DNA of 64,000 nt from Priestia aryabhattai B8W22 (GTDB taxonomy: Bacteria; Bacillota; Bacilli; Bacillales; Bacillaceae_H). The notes below the pieces were generated by a model. That model was not told the DNA's origin, did not search any database, and saw only the letters and a program-made list of their open reading frames with translations. This document shows, one piece after another, positions 52,687-61,125 of the stretch; the first letter of the stretch is position 1; each line of letters begins with the position of its first letter. The position numbers and the translations under genes were made by a program. The stretch is taken from the NCBI RefSeq assembly GCF_000956595.1, contig NZ_JYOO01000009.1, positions 62,001-126,000 of the forward strand, given 5' to 3'.

Positions 52687-53708
52687 TAGCTTGTCTTCAC
52701 TCCTTTTGACGGATAGCTATTTTCATACAGCAGACATGCGACGTCATGCCCCTGTGAATCCTGGCGAAGAACAGGCGTAACGGAACTGCAGTCTTCCATT
52801 GCATGAGGACATCGGTTAACGAAACGACAGCCTGTCCGCGGCATGTTTACAAGAGAAGGCACAATTCCTTTGATCGTATTTAATACTTCTACATCATCTT
52901 CCATGCGTGGAATTGAGTGAAGAAGCGCTTTCGTGTACGGATGTTTTGGGGCATAAAATAACGTATCAACATCTGTATGCTCAACAATTTTCCCGCCATA
53001 CATGACAATCACTTCATCACACATCTCAGCAACTACTCCTAAATCATGAGTAATCATAATAATAGACATATCATTACTTTCTTGAATTTCTTTTAGCAAT
53101 TCTAAAATTTGAGCTTGAACCGTAACATCCAGGGCCGTTGTCGGCTCATCCGCAATTAAAAGTTTAGGCTGACAAGCTACCGCCATGGCAATCATGACAC
53201 GCTGCCTCATTCCTCCCGACAGCTGATGCGGATATTCATCGATGAGCTTTTCGGATCTCGAAATACCAACGCTTCTTAAAAGCGCAATGCTTTTTTCGCG
53301 CGCTTCCGCTTTCGATATATTCATATGGTTAAACAATACTTCCTGCAGCTGATACCCAATGGTTAAAACAGGATTGAGGGATGTCATCGGTTCTTGGAAA
53401 ATCATTGAGATGTCTTTCCCACGAACATCATTCATCTCATCTTCTGATAAGTGCGTAAGATTCTTTCCGTTAAATACAACGCTCCCGCTCCTAATTTGAC
53501 TATTTACTTTAGGTAATAGCCCAATAACGGATAAAGACAATACGCTTTTTCCACAGCCAGATTCTCCTACAACTCCTACAATTCGCTTTCGTCCGACTTG
53601 AAACGACACGTCGTCTACAGCATTATGCCAGGAATCATTAATGGAAAAAGCAGTTTGTAAATTTTTCACTTCTAGTAAAGGTGTTGATCCGACAGGCTTT
53701 TTATCCAT
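52686..53708 (-). CDS. appD: Oligopeptide ABC transporter ATP-binding protein AppD
   Basis: 340 residues: Walker A GESGCGKS, 'MIFQEPMTSLNP', signature '[15 protein letters not shown]', Walker B '[12 protein letters not shown]', switch 'MITHDLGVV', and a C-terminal cysteine cluster ('GCRFVNRCPHAMEDCS'). First gene of appDFABC. One base of overlap with appF couples them. Two CodY-like 15-mers lie within 100 bases upstream, in the expected promoter region. Confidence 0.92.
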   Translation of the reverse strand: MDKKPVGSTPLLEVKNLQTAFSINDSWHNAVDDVSFQVGRKRIVGVVGESGCGKSVLSLSVIGLLPKVNSQIRSGSVVFNGKNLTHLSEDEMNDVRGKDISMIFQEPMTSLNPVLTIGYQLQEVLFNHMNISKAEAREKSIALLRSVGISRSEKLIDEYPHQLSGGMRQRVMIAMAVACQPKLLIADEPTTALDVTVQAQILELLKEIQESNDMSIIMITHDLGVVAEMCDEVIVMYGGKIVEHTDVDTLFYAPKHPYTKALLHSIPRMEDDVEVLNTIKGIVPSLVNMPRTGCRFVNRCPHAMEDCSSVTPVLRQDSQGHDVACLLYENSYPSKGVKTS

Positions 53709-53724
53709 TTATAGTGCACACCTC

Positions 53725-53799
53725 ATTTTTCTAAAAATTGTTATATTTGAATAAGATATTATTACAATTTCATTACAAAATCAATATATTTTGAAAATT
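53725..53799 (-). promoter_or_regulatory. Two CodY-like boxes upstream of appD
   Basis: ATTTTTCTAAAAATT (53725-53739) matches 13 of 15 positions of AATTTTCWGAAAATT, and TATATTTTGAAAATT (53785-53799) matches 12. CodY represses peptide-uptake genes in rich conditions in Bacillus. The region is AT-rich, so chance matches are possible. Confidence 0.45.
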
Positions 53800-53934
53800 A
53801 ATTATATTTTTTATTTTTAAAATAATTATTTCTGAATATCTCTTCAGCACTTTAACGCATAAACCTCCTAATTTTTTGTTTAAAACAGGATAAAATTTAC
53901 TATTTTTTGTTTTAGGTATATAGCACTTGTTTTT

Positions 53935-54708
53935 TTACAGTTGGAACGCAGATTTTTTTAAGATAGTATTGGTACTAAGAGGAAGCAGCTGGGTAGTGGT
54001 TAAAACGTGAGGCTTCATACATGAAGTAACAAGATGATAACCAATATTGTAGCCCATCATTTCTGGATACCAATTTTGGCCGAATAACAGTTGATCATAT
54101 TTTTTTTCGTCAGCGCGAAGATTATAATAAGGTTTAACATGCTTTTCCCACATTTTTTTAGCTTCTTCAATGGTATAATAATTTGTCCAAGGAGCTAAAT
54201 ATTTTTTACCACAATACTCCTCTACAGCTCTTTCTGCTAACCCTTCCATCATCATAGCGTCTAACAAAGTAATGGTTTCATCAGACTTATTAATGGCTTT
54301 TAGCCTGCAAACGTGATGGTATTCATGGGTAAGCACCGCTAACATTTCTTCATCGGATGTATGACTTGTCATAAACACAAATAACTTATCGGTAAAAGCG
54401 ACACCTGCTCTTCCGTTAAATTCACGCTGCATTTTTCGATTTCTAGGATTGCTTGGAAGCACTAGCACCGCTACATCCGGCCCATTCCATGCTTTTTTAA
54501 GCTTTTCGTAATGTGCTTTTACTTTCTTCCAAACCTGTCTTTTCTTCATTTCTTCTAATTCTTTTATAAACATTAAAGAAGGCGGACACATTCCATAGTT
54601 AAAAAGTAATTCCATATATTCTTTTTCTTTTAATTTCTTAAAATAGCGCGCAAGATGACGGCTTATTTCTTTCGGCTCCGTCCAAGTAGAAGTTGAAACA
54701 ATCGGCAT
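53935..54708 (-). CDS. yjaZ: DUF2268 putative zinc protease YjaZ
   Basis: 257 residues. The central DUF2268 domain has the zinc motif 'THEYHHVCRL' (His128, Glu129, His132) and the third ligand in 'MMMEGLAERAVEEYCG' near residue 155. No signal peptide, so a cytoplasmic metalloprotease is predicted; the substrate is unknown. It lies between the app operon and fabF as in B. subtilis. GAGAGGGG precedes the ATG. Confidence 0.82.
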   Translation of the reverse strand: MPIVSTSTWTEPKEISRHLARYFKKLKEKEYMELLFNYGMCPPSLMFIKELEEMKKRQVWKKVKAHYEKLKKAWNGPDVAVLVLPSNPRNRKMQREFNGRAGVAFTDKLFVFMTSHTSDEEMLAVLTHEYHHVCRLKAINKSDETITLLDAMMMEGLAERAVEEYCGKKYLAPWTNYYTIEEAKKMWEKHVKPYYNLRADEKKYDQLLFGQNWYPEMMGYNIGYHLVTSCMKPHVLTTTQLLPLSTNTILKKSAFQL

Positions 54709-54780
54709 GTTTTCCCCTCTCTTTCTTCATCCTTTTGTTTCATGATATGTTCACAGCTACTCTTTTGGTTATCAAAAATA

Positions 54781-54812
54781 AAAAAAATTCTAGGCATCAG
54801 CCTAGAATTTTT
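54781..54812 (-). terminator. Terminator of fabHA-fabF
   Basis: AAAATTCTAGGC pairs with GCCTAGAATTTT over a 4-base loop, three bases after the fabF stop codon, with a T-run on the minus strand. Confidence 0.88.
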
Positions 54813-54814
54813 CA

Positions 54815-56056
54815 TTATGCTTCGTATTTTTTAAAGATGATTGTTGCATTGTGACCGCCAAATCCAAGTGAGTTGCTTAGCACTGCTTTTACTTCTTGCT
54901 TACGCGCTTTGTTTGGAATGTAGTCTAAATCGCACTCTTCATCAGGTGTTTGATAGTTAATTGTTGGAGGAAGAATACCGTCTTGAATTGCTTTTACACT
55001 AAAAATAGCTTCTACTCCACCAGCAGCTCCTAGCAAGTGGCCAGTCATTGACTTTGTTGAACTAATTGCTACTTTTTGAGCGTGGTCACCAAATACTTCT
55101 TTAATCGCCATTGTTTCAAATTTATCATTGTATCCTGTACTTGTACCGTGAGCATTGATGTAATCAATATCACTTGGCTGTAGGCCTGCATCTTCAATCG
55201 CATGACGCATTGCACGAACGCCGCCTTCTCCTCCTGGAGCTGGCGCTGTGATATGATGAGCATCTCCTGTCGAACCATAGCCCACAATTTCAGCATAAAT
55301 ACGTGCGCCGCGTGCTAGTGCATGTTCAAGCTCTTCAAGCACAATAACACCCGCACCTTCTCCCATAACGAAGCCGTCGCGGTCTTTATCAAACGGACGA
55401 GATGCTGTTGCAGGATCTGGATTTGTAGAAAGTGCTTTATTCGCACAGAAACCAGCAATAGATAAACGCGTGATTGGCGCTTCCGTACCGCCCGTCACCA
55501 TCACGTCTGCATCTCCGCGTTGAATTACTTTAAACGCATCACCAATAGAGTTTGTACCTGTTGCACATGCCGTTACCGTACAAGAGTTCACGCCTTTCGC
55601 CCCTAAAGCAATAGAAACTTGCCCTGTTGCCATATCAGGAATCATCATTGGAATGAAGAATGGACTTACACGGCGGGCACCTTTTTCTAATAACGTTGAA
55701 TATTGATTTTCAAACGTCTCCATACCGCCAATTCCAGAACCAATCCAAACGCCGACGTTTGGAGCAATTTCTTCTGTAATAGTCAAATCCGCATCTTTAA
55801 CAGCCGCCAATGCAGCTACCATCGCATATTGAGTAAAGCGATCCATCTTACGAGCCTCTTTGCGGTCAATAAAATCTTCCACGTTAAAATCTTTTACTTC
55901 AGCCGCTACTTTAGCCGGAAATTCATCTGCATCTAGTCTTGTTAAAGGACCAACGCCAGACACGCCTGCTACTGCGTTTTTCCAAGCTGTTTCTACGTCA
56001 TTTCCAATTGGTGTAAGCCCACCAAGTCCTGTTACAACTACACGTTTTTTATTCAT
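54815..56056 (-). CDS. fabF: Beta-ketoacyl-ACP synthase II, FabF
   Basis: 413 residues. The catalytic triad is complete: Cys164 in '[11 protein letters not shown]', His near 304 in '[11 protein letters not shown]' and His near 340 in '[12 protein letters not shown]'. It condenses malonyl-ACP with acyl-ACP in fatty acid elongation. Cotranscribed with fabHA (39-base gap) under the FapR-like operator upstream. Confidence 0.95.
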   Translation of the reverse strand: MNKKRVVVTGLGGLTPIGNDVETAWKNAVAGVSGVGPLTRLDADEFPAKVAAEVKDFNVEDFIDRKEARKMDRFTQYAMVAALAAVKDADLTITEEIAPNVGVWIGSGIGGMETFENQYSTLLEKGARRVSPFFIPMMIPDMATGQVSIALGAKGVNSCTVTACATGTNSIGDAFKVIQRGDADVMVTGGTEAPITRLSIAGFCANKALSTNPDPATASRPFDKDRDGFVMGEGAGVIVLEELEHALARGARIYAEIVGYGSTGDAHHITAPAPGGEGGVRAMRHAIEDAGLQPSDIDYINAHGTSTGYNDKFETMAIKEVFGDHAQKVAISSTKSMTGHLLGAAGGVEAIFSVKAIQDGILPPTINYQTPDEECDLDYIPNKARKQEVKAVLSNSLGFGGHNATIIFKKYEA

Positions 56057-56095
56057 CGTACATTCATCTCCTTCAGTTGCTTTAAAAATGTAGTG

Positions 56096-57034
56096 TTATT
56101 TTCCCCATCTAATAGCAATAGCTCCCCATGTTAAACCGCCTCCGAAGCCAACCATTACAATTAAATCATCATCTTGAATTTTCCCTGCTTCAAGCTCATG
56201 CACAATTGAAATTGGAATCGATGCTGCTGATGTATTGCCGTAGTATTGGATTGTTTTAGACATTTTTTCTTCAGGCAAGTCTAATCGCTGTCTTGCAGCT
56301 TCCATAATACGAATATTCGCTTGATGAGGTACAAGAAAATCAACATCCTCTTTTGTTAAACCTGCTTTTTCAATTACATTAACAGCAGATTCCCCCATTT
56401 GTCGAACAGCAAACTTAAATACTTCGCGTCCGTTCATGACAATATGATCAAGCTCGTTTTGATACAAGTGCTTGCCTCCTGTGCCGTCGGATCCTAGTTC
56501 AAAGGATAAAATACCTCGTCCTTCTGATACAGGTCCCATTACAACTGCACCTGCTCCGTCTCCGAATAAAACAGCCGTGTTACGGTCGTCCCAATCTGTA
56601 ATCTTAGAAAGCTTTTCTACACCGACCACTAATATATGCTTGTAAGCATTGGTTTCAATAAATTGCTTAGCTGTAATCATGCCGTACATAAACCCTGCAC
56701 ATGCTGCACTCACATCGTAAGAAGCTGCTTTTTTTGCTCCCAATTTTTCTTGCAGCATACATGATACTGTAGGAAACGGTTGATCTGGCGTTACCGTAGC
56801 AACAATGATCATGTCAATATCTTCTGCCTCGACGTTAGCTTTATGTAAAGCTTCAACTGCTGCTTTATAAGCTAAATCAGATGTGTCCTCGTTATCGGCT
56901 GCAATTCGGCGCTCTTGAATACCTGTGCGCGTACGAATCCACTCATCTGATGTATCCATTACTTTTTCAAGATCTAAATTTGTTACAACTTTCTCTGGTA
57001 CATAACGTCCAATTCCTAGAACACCAGCGTTCAT
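56096..57034 (-). CDS. fabHA: Beta-ketoacyl-ACP synthase III, FabH (FabHA)
   Basis: 312 residues with the KAS III triad: Cys112 in '[10 protein letters not shown]', His near 238 in '[12 protein letters not shown]' and Asn near 268 in '[10 protein letters not shown]'. It starts fatty acid synthesis by joining branched or straight acyl-CoA primers to malonyl-ACP. Position next to fabF, yjaZ and comZ identifies the fabHA copy of the two FabH genes of Bacillus. AGGAGAGG precedes the ATG. Confidence 0.93.
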   Translation of the reverse strand: MNAGVLGIGRYVPEKVVTNLDLEKVMDTSDEWIRTRTGIQERRIAADNEDTSDLAYKAAVEALHKANVEAEDIDMIIVATVTPDQPFPTVSCMLQEKLGAKKAASYDVSAACAGFMYGMITAKQFIETNAYKHILVVGVEKLSKITDWDDRNTAVLFGDGAGAVVMGPVSEGRGILSFELGSDGTGGKHLYQNELDHIVMNGREVFKFAVRQMGESAVNVIEKAGLTKEDVDFLVPHQANIRIMEAARQRLDLPEEKMSKTIQYYGNTSAASIPISIVHELEAGKIQDDDLIVMVGFGGGLTWGAIAIRWGK

Positions 57035-57117
57035 ATCAACCTCTCCTTTAAATAAAAGGCTTATATTCCTATAAAACCTATATCCGTCATTTCATTTATC
57101 GATTATATAATCAATTA

Positions 57118-57134
57118 TTATGAGTTGGTACTAA
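57118..57134 (-). promoter_or_regulatory. FapR-like operator of fabHA-fabF
   Basis: On the minus strand TTAGTACCAACTCATAA, with a perfect left half (TTAGTACC) and a weaker right half of the 17-bp FapR box. It lies about 85 bases upstream of fabHA, next to a TATAAT (57105-57110). FapR represses lipid-synthesis genes until malonyl-CoA releases it. Confidence 0.65.
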
Positions 57135-57290
57135 TTTTACTTCATTTTTTATTTTTTGTCTATATGGGTGTTCGTCCTACTCAGGTATCTATCATGCTAC
57201 ATATAGTAATCATACGGGTCCCTCTTACTCTAGTATGGGACATTAGGTAAGAACTTACCCTCCATTAAAATAGTGAAAGGAATGAGTATC

Positions 57291-57491
57291 ATGGCAAGAA
57301 GACAAAGAAATGAAGCTTTTTCTGATTTTATGTTTGGAGCTGGGCGCAGAAAATCAAGAGAAGAAAGAGAGCGAGAGGAGTGGGAAAGATTATTTAAACA
57401 AATCGATGAAATTGTACTCGCCGTCGAAGAACTAGCTCCTCTTCTTAAACAGTTTGCCCCTTTAGTCGATTTATTTTCCAAACAAAAATAA
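57291..57491 (+). CDS. yjzB: Small charged protein, positional match to YjzB
   Basis: 66 residues: a basic N-terminus (MARRQRNEAF), an Arg/Glu-rich helix 'RKSREEREREEWERLFKQID' and an amphipathic C-terminal helix 'VEELAPLLKQFAPLVDLF'. ATG 57291 follows AAAGGA by nine bases. The name rests on the position between comZ and fabHA and on the orientation; I did not verify the sequence match. Function unknown. A bidirectional terminator is shared with comZ. Confidence 0.6.
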   Translation: MARRQRNEAFSDFMFGAGRRKSREEREREEWERLFKQIDEIVLAVEELAPLLKQFAPLVDLFSKQK

Positions 57492-57518
57492 CAGCTCGGA
57501 TTCTACCGAGCTGTTTTC
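57488..57518. terminator. Bidirectional terminator yjzB/comZ
   Basis: AACAGCTCGG and CCGAGCTGTT around a 6-base loop with a TTTTCTTT tail on the plus strand. Confidence 0.8.
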
Positions 57519-57519
57519 T

Positions 57520-57714
57520 TTAGTTGTTTTCATTTTCAGCTAACGCATCTTGCTTGCCAAGCTCATAGGCGTCGTTCATTACTTTTGTCAGTAATGTCAA
57601 TACCGGCTGTACGTGTTCCATTGATAGCTCAACGCCTGTTTCATCTAAGATCTGCTTTGCTTCTGGCAAGTACTTCATTGCAATTTGCATGAATTGCATA
57701 TTTTGCTCTTCCAT
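57520..57714 (-). CDS. comZ: Competence regulator ComZ
   Basis: 64 residues matching ComZ: 'MQFMQIAMKYLPEAKQIL', 'GVELSMEHVQPVLTLLTKVM' and 'AYELGKQDALAE'. In B. subtilis ComZ lowers expression of the comG operon and has a leucine-zipper-like helix. The upstream gene med, with which comZ is cotranscribed in B. subtilis, is not next to it here; a different pair of genes takes that place. GGAGATTTC precedes the ATG. Confidence 0.85.
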   Translation of the reverse strand: MEEQNMQFMQIAMKYLPEAKQILDETGVELSMEHVQPVLTLLTKVMNDAYELGKQDALAENENN

Positions 57715-57791
57715 AGTGAAATCTCCTTTATTAAAAACATTTATTCCTCCTTATATTAGCGAATCTATTCTATAAGTACAACTTTCTCCTT

Positions 57792-58676
57792 TTAATGAAG
57801 AGGTAAAAAGAATGTTCTCATATGTTTTTTTTGCAGATAAATGCCTTCTTTAGCCGTTACTTTGGAAGAAAAATGCAGCATTTCTTTCGCTTTCCTGCTG
57901 ATTTCATATTTCTCTTGAGCCGCTTCTTCCTTCACCTCCATATGAGTAATGTTTGCTCCTGCACTCCAAGGCTGTAACTTTTCTTCAACTAAATGAACTA
58001 CTTCATATGAATATGCAGAAGTTTTACAGCGTCTAAGTGCACTGACCGCATCTTCAATATAAATAATAAAATCCGTGCCTTCCATGATGGTAAAAGCTTC
58101 TTCGTACCCGGCAATATTTTTAGAATAGCACATTGACAAAGGCTGCCAAGGTCCGTAAAGAGTCGGCGTTCTGACAATCATAATGGGCCATCCATCATCT
58201 TTATATTTTTCTATCATTCGCTCAAAATGAACGTATAGCCTTCCTTCACTACTGTCCGGTTCCGGAATCGTTGTTTCTTCAATCTTTCGCTGCTGGTCTC
58301 CAAATACGCGCATGGTAGAAACAAACACAAATCGAATGTGGAATTGACGGCATTTGTTAAGCGCTTGAATGAGTACTTGCTGCGCTTTTTGCATTTCTTG
58401 TCTTAAAAAATCAGGATGATAAAAATCTCCTCCATCGAAATACGTAAAGTAGACAATATCCGTTTCTGAGGTAATCATATCTAATGAATCTCCTACTTCA
58501 GTCGATGTATAATTAGCGTTTCGCCCTAAGAAAAATTTCATCTCTTCCTGCAAATCATCTTCTTCTTTATGAGCAGAATGTGTATATCCTTTTACTTCTG
58601 TACCTTCGTCTAAAAAAGTCATACATAAATGAAAACCAATAAAGCGGTTTGCCCCTATTACTACTACATTTCCCAT
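57792..58676 (-). CDS. Rossmann-fold NAD(P)-epimerase-like protein with degenerate active site
   Basis: 294 residues, extended SDR/epimerase-like fold. The nucleotide loop is 'VVIGANRFIGFHL' (GxNxxIG) at the N-terminus, with 'FVFVSTMRVFGDQQ' and 'IMIVRTPTLYGPWQP' in their usual positions. The catalytic YxxxK appears to be changed: the only tyrosine in place is in 'LYVHFERM', where Lys would be Glu. It may bind NAD(P) without classic chemistry. It lies directly upstream of comZ, in the med/yjaV position of B. subtilis, but I cannot equate it with either. A regulatory role is possible. Confidence 0.7.
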   Translation of the reverse strand: MGNVVVIGANRFIGFHLCMTFLDEGTEVKGYTHSAHKEEDDLQEEMKFFLGRNANYTSTEVGDSLDMITSETDIVYFTYFDGGDFYHPDFLRQEMQKAQQVLIQALNKCRQFHIRFVFVSTMRVFGDQQRKIEETTIPEPDSSEGRLYVHFERMIEKYKDDGWPIMIVRTPTLYGPWQPLSMCYSKNIAGYEEAFTIMEGTDFIIYIEDAVSALRRCKTSAYSYEVVHLVEEKLQPWSAGANITHMEVKEEAAQEKYEISRKAKEMLHFSSKVTAKEGIYLQKKHMRTFFLPLH

Positions 58677-58857
58677 ATCGCTTCCTCCAATTCTTCATTC
58701 ATCATTTATTCAACAAAAAGCTTAAATCCCTATAGTTATAGAGAGCACTCATTCCTTATTTCAAAGAAGTTCATCTGTAAAAGCATCATGAACTCTTTTT
58801 TCCTTTTATCTCTTATACAAAAAGCCCCTATGATATGTATAATCATAGAAGCTTTGC

Positions 58858-59598
58858 TTATAACACTTTTTCATGCTGTTTATAAAATTGGAGAAGGGAC
58901 CGTTCAAATAAATAGTTTTTTTCCGGCAAATAAAGTGAAAGCATAATCGGAGAGTGAAGTTCTTCACGATGTAGTTCATATTTTTTACTGTGTGCAATTG
59001 GATAATGAGTAGAGGCATTAGGCGCGGTCCATATCTTCACGGGCAGCGTTGATTTTAATTCCGTAACGGAAGGGTACTCCTTAATTAGCTTTGATACTTG
59101 CTTCCGCTCCACTTTATAAGCTTGAGTCAAGTCCTTCGTGAATTGTTTATAAAAGAATTTATTGTTTTTTTCATGTTCTGCATGCGTATGAAGATCAATA
59201 CATGGATTTAGCAAACCAGCTGATCGAATGAACGTATTCCCGTCATTTTCCATTAGCTGCAGCGCTAACAGAGCCCCCATTCCTTCAGCTAAAATATGAA
59301 TTCGTTTATTTAAAATTTCTTGTTTCATTACTAAATGATAAAGTTGTTTTGCAAGGTGATATGCTTCAGGAGACCCCCAATGCCGGCCATATAAATTGGA
59401 ATAAAATACTGTGTATCCTTCATCTTGTAAACATTGCAACAGCTGTGACCTTCCGCCGTGCTGAATCCATAAGCTAGTTGAACTTTCAACAAAATGATCT
59501 TTATCACCCAATACTAACACACCGAAACCATTCGGTCGTTCAGGGACATGTACGACATTCCATTGCGTATCTAAGCTAAAAAAGCGTCGATGTATCAT
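58858..59598 (-). CDS. Alpha/beta-hydrolase-like protein lacking the nucleophile serine
   Basis: 246 residues. Hydrolase-like features: 'FGVLVLGDKDHF' after the first strands, and a nucleophile elbow 'HILAEGMGALLALQL', where GxSxG is replaced by AEGMG, so the serine position holds glutamate. The C-terminal 'LPVKIWTAPNASTHYP' would be the late acid/histidine region. It is probably not an active serine esterase. I use the ATG codon ending at 59598, after GGAGGA. It may correspond to YjaU by position only. Same strand as the Rossmann protein and comZ. Confidence 0.68.
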   Translation of the reverse strand: MIHRRFFSLDTQWNVVHVPERPNGFGVLVLGDKDHFVESSTSLWIQHGGRSQLLQCLQDEGYTVFYSNLYGRHWGSPEAYHLAKQLYHLVMKQEILNKRIHILAEGMGALLALQLMENDGNTFIRSAGLLNPCIDLHTHAEHEKNNKFFYKQFTKDLTQAYKVERKQVSKLIKEYPSVTELKSTLPVKIWTAPNASTHYPIAHSKKYELHREELHSPIMLSLYLPEKNYLFERSLLQFYKQHEKVL

Positions 59599-59807
59599 AG
59601 CTCTTCCTCCGTAACTTACTAGTTGTTCCATACAGTGTATGATAGAACCATCAAAAAGCGCACTAGAATAATGCCTATTTCTGACTTATTGATCTTTTGT
59701 TTCTATATAGGAACACGCCCCTTATTTATTCATAAAAAATTCAATTTCTTATTTGACTGCTATATGCTAAAATGAAATCAAACTGTACTGTAAACGAGGT
59801 GAATAGA

Positions 59808-59996
59808 ATGCGTGTCGTAATGGCTTTTGTTTGGGGCTTTTTACTAATGAATATGGCAGTGTACGTAATCTCTGCAATGACGGGCGGTACTTACAGTTTC
59901 GCAACCGCTTCCATCCTTGGAGTAGTTTTCACGCTAGTTGTAATTTTGATTGGAGAACTGGGTGTACCGAATAAACCAGCAAATAATCACCACTAA
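59808..59996 (+). CDS. yjzD: DUF2929 small membrane protein YjzD
   Basis: 62 residues with two membrane helices: 'MAFVWGFLLMNMAVYVISAM' and 'ASILGVVFTLVVILIG', and a short polar tail ending in HH. It fits the DUF2929 family, of which B. subtilis YjzD is a member. GAGGTG lies several bases before ATG 59808. Function unknown. Its own terminator follows. Confidence 0.8.
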   Translation: MRVVMAFVWGFLLMNMAVYVISAMTGGTYSFATASILGVVFTLVVILIGELGVPNKPANNHH

Positions 59997-60028
59997 AAAG
60001 TGTTGGCTGTAAAGCCAGCGCTTTTTTT
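59996..60028 (+). terminator. Terminator of yjzD
   Basis: AAAAAGTGTTGGCT and AGCCAGCGCTTTTTTT with one mismatch and a 4-base loop, directly at the stop codon. Confidence 0.85.
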
Positions 60029-60198
60029 ATCTTTTGGCATAAGCTCTTCTCAGCAATTTCTTTCGTTAACTCGTATTCAAAAAGAATGACTGAAGCTATT
60101 TTTTACATTTATATACATTTATAATCATTGATTATGCCAGACTTTAACTGTATAATTTTAGAATAATCAAACTATTAATTGTAGGAGTGAATACTGCT

Positions 60199-61083
60199 GT
60201 GACTAAAGAAAAAATTGGTTTTATCGGAACAGGCGTTATGGGTCAAAGCATGGCCGGGCATTTAATTGACGCAGGATATGAAGTCCTTGTTTATACACGA
60301 ACCAAAACTCGTGCTCAAGCACTGCTTGAGAAAGGGGCCAAATGGCAAGAAACCGTTCAAGAAGTGGCCGAACAATCTGATGTCATTATCACCATGGTAG
60401 GCTACCCTCACGATGTAAAAGAGATTTATTTAGGAAAAGACGGCATTATACATAATGCAAAGAAAGGCTGCTATACAATTGATATGACGACATCAAGTCC
60501 TATACTTGCTCGTGAGATTTATCAAACAGCAAAAGAGAAGCACATTCATGCGCTTGACGCTCCTGTTTCAGGAGGAGATATCGGGGCTCAGAAAGCAACC
60601 TTAGCGATTATGGTCGGAGGCGATTCTGAAGCATTCTCTGCCGTTACGCCTATTCTTGAAAAAATGGGGACAAATATCGTTCTTCAAGGAAGCGCCGGTG
60701 CTGGTCAGCATACAAAAATGTGCAATCAAATTGCTATAGCCTCTAATATGATGGGTGTTTGCGAAGCGATACTTTATGCTGAAAAAGCTGGACTAGATCC
60801 GAATACCGTTCTAAAAAGTATTGAAACAGGCGCAGCGGGAAGCTGGTCGTTAAGCAATTTAGCTCCTCGCATGATTAAAGGAGACTTCGAACCAGGCTTT
60901 TATATTAAACACTTCATTAAAGATATGAAGATTGCCATTGAATCAGCTGAAGAAATGGAGCTGTATACACCCGGGCTAAAATTAGCAAAATCACTTTATG
61001 AACAGCTCGAAAAACAAGGCGATGATAATAAAGGAACACAGGCTCTGTATATCCTTTTGAAACAGCATGCCCTAACTGTATAA
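60199..61083 (+). CDS. 3-hydroxyisobutyrate-dehydrogenase-family oxidoreductase (YkwC-like)
   Basis: 294 residues. An N-terminal NAD(P) Rossmann domain has 'IGFIGTGVMGQSMAGHL' (GxGxMG). The family signature 'DAPVSGGDIGAQKATLAIMVGG' is near residue 120, and the catalytic lysine lies in 'AGAGQHTKMCNQIAIASN' near 173. Members act on beta-hydroxy acids such as 3-hydroxyisobutyrate or tartronate semialdehyde; YkwC of Bacillus has no settled substrate. I prefer GTG 60199, since GTG 60187 lies inside the ribosome-binding sequence TAGGAG. Not part of the B. subtilis order here. Confidence 0.8.
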   Translation: MTKEKIGFIGTGVMGQSMAGHLIDAGYEVLVYTRTKTRAQALLEKGAKWQETVQEVAEQSDVIITMVGYPHDVKEIYLGKDGIIHNAKKGCYTIDMTTSSPILAREIYQTAKEKHIHALDAPVSGGDIGAQKATLAIMVGGDSEAFSAVTPILEKMGTNIVLQGSAGAGQHTKMCNQIAIASNMMGVCEAILYAEKAGLDPNTVLKSIETGAAGSWSLSNLAPRMIKGDFEPGFYIKHFIKDMKIAIESAEEMELYTPGLKLAKSLYEQLEKQGDDNKGTQALYILLKQHALTV

Positions 61084-61118
61084 AAACAGGCAGCTCGTAA
61101 CGAGCTGCCTGTTTTTAT
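61083..61118. terminator. Bidirectional terminator
   Basis: A perfect 15-bp stem (AAAACAGGCAGCTCG and complement, 3-base loop) between the ends of the dehydrogenase gene and galT. Confidence 0.9.
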
Positions 61119-61125
61119 TAATGAT

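Noticed and set aside
57230-57481. Minus-strand frame opposite the YjzB-like gene
   Set aside because: It has no ribosome-binding site; the plus-strand frame has AAAGGA and a helical, charged protein.
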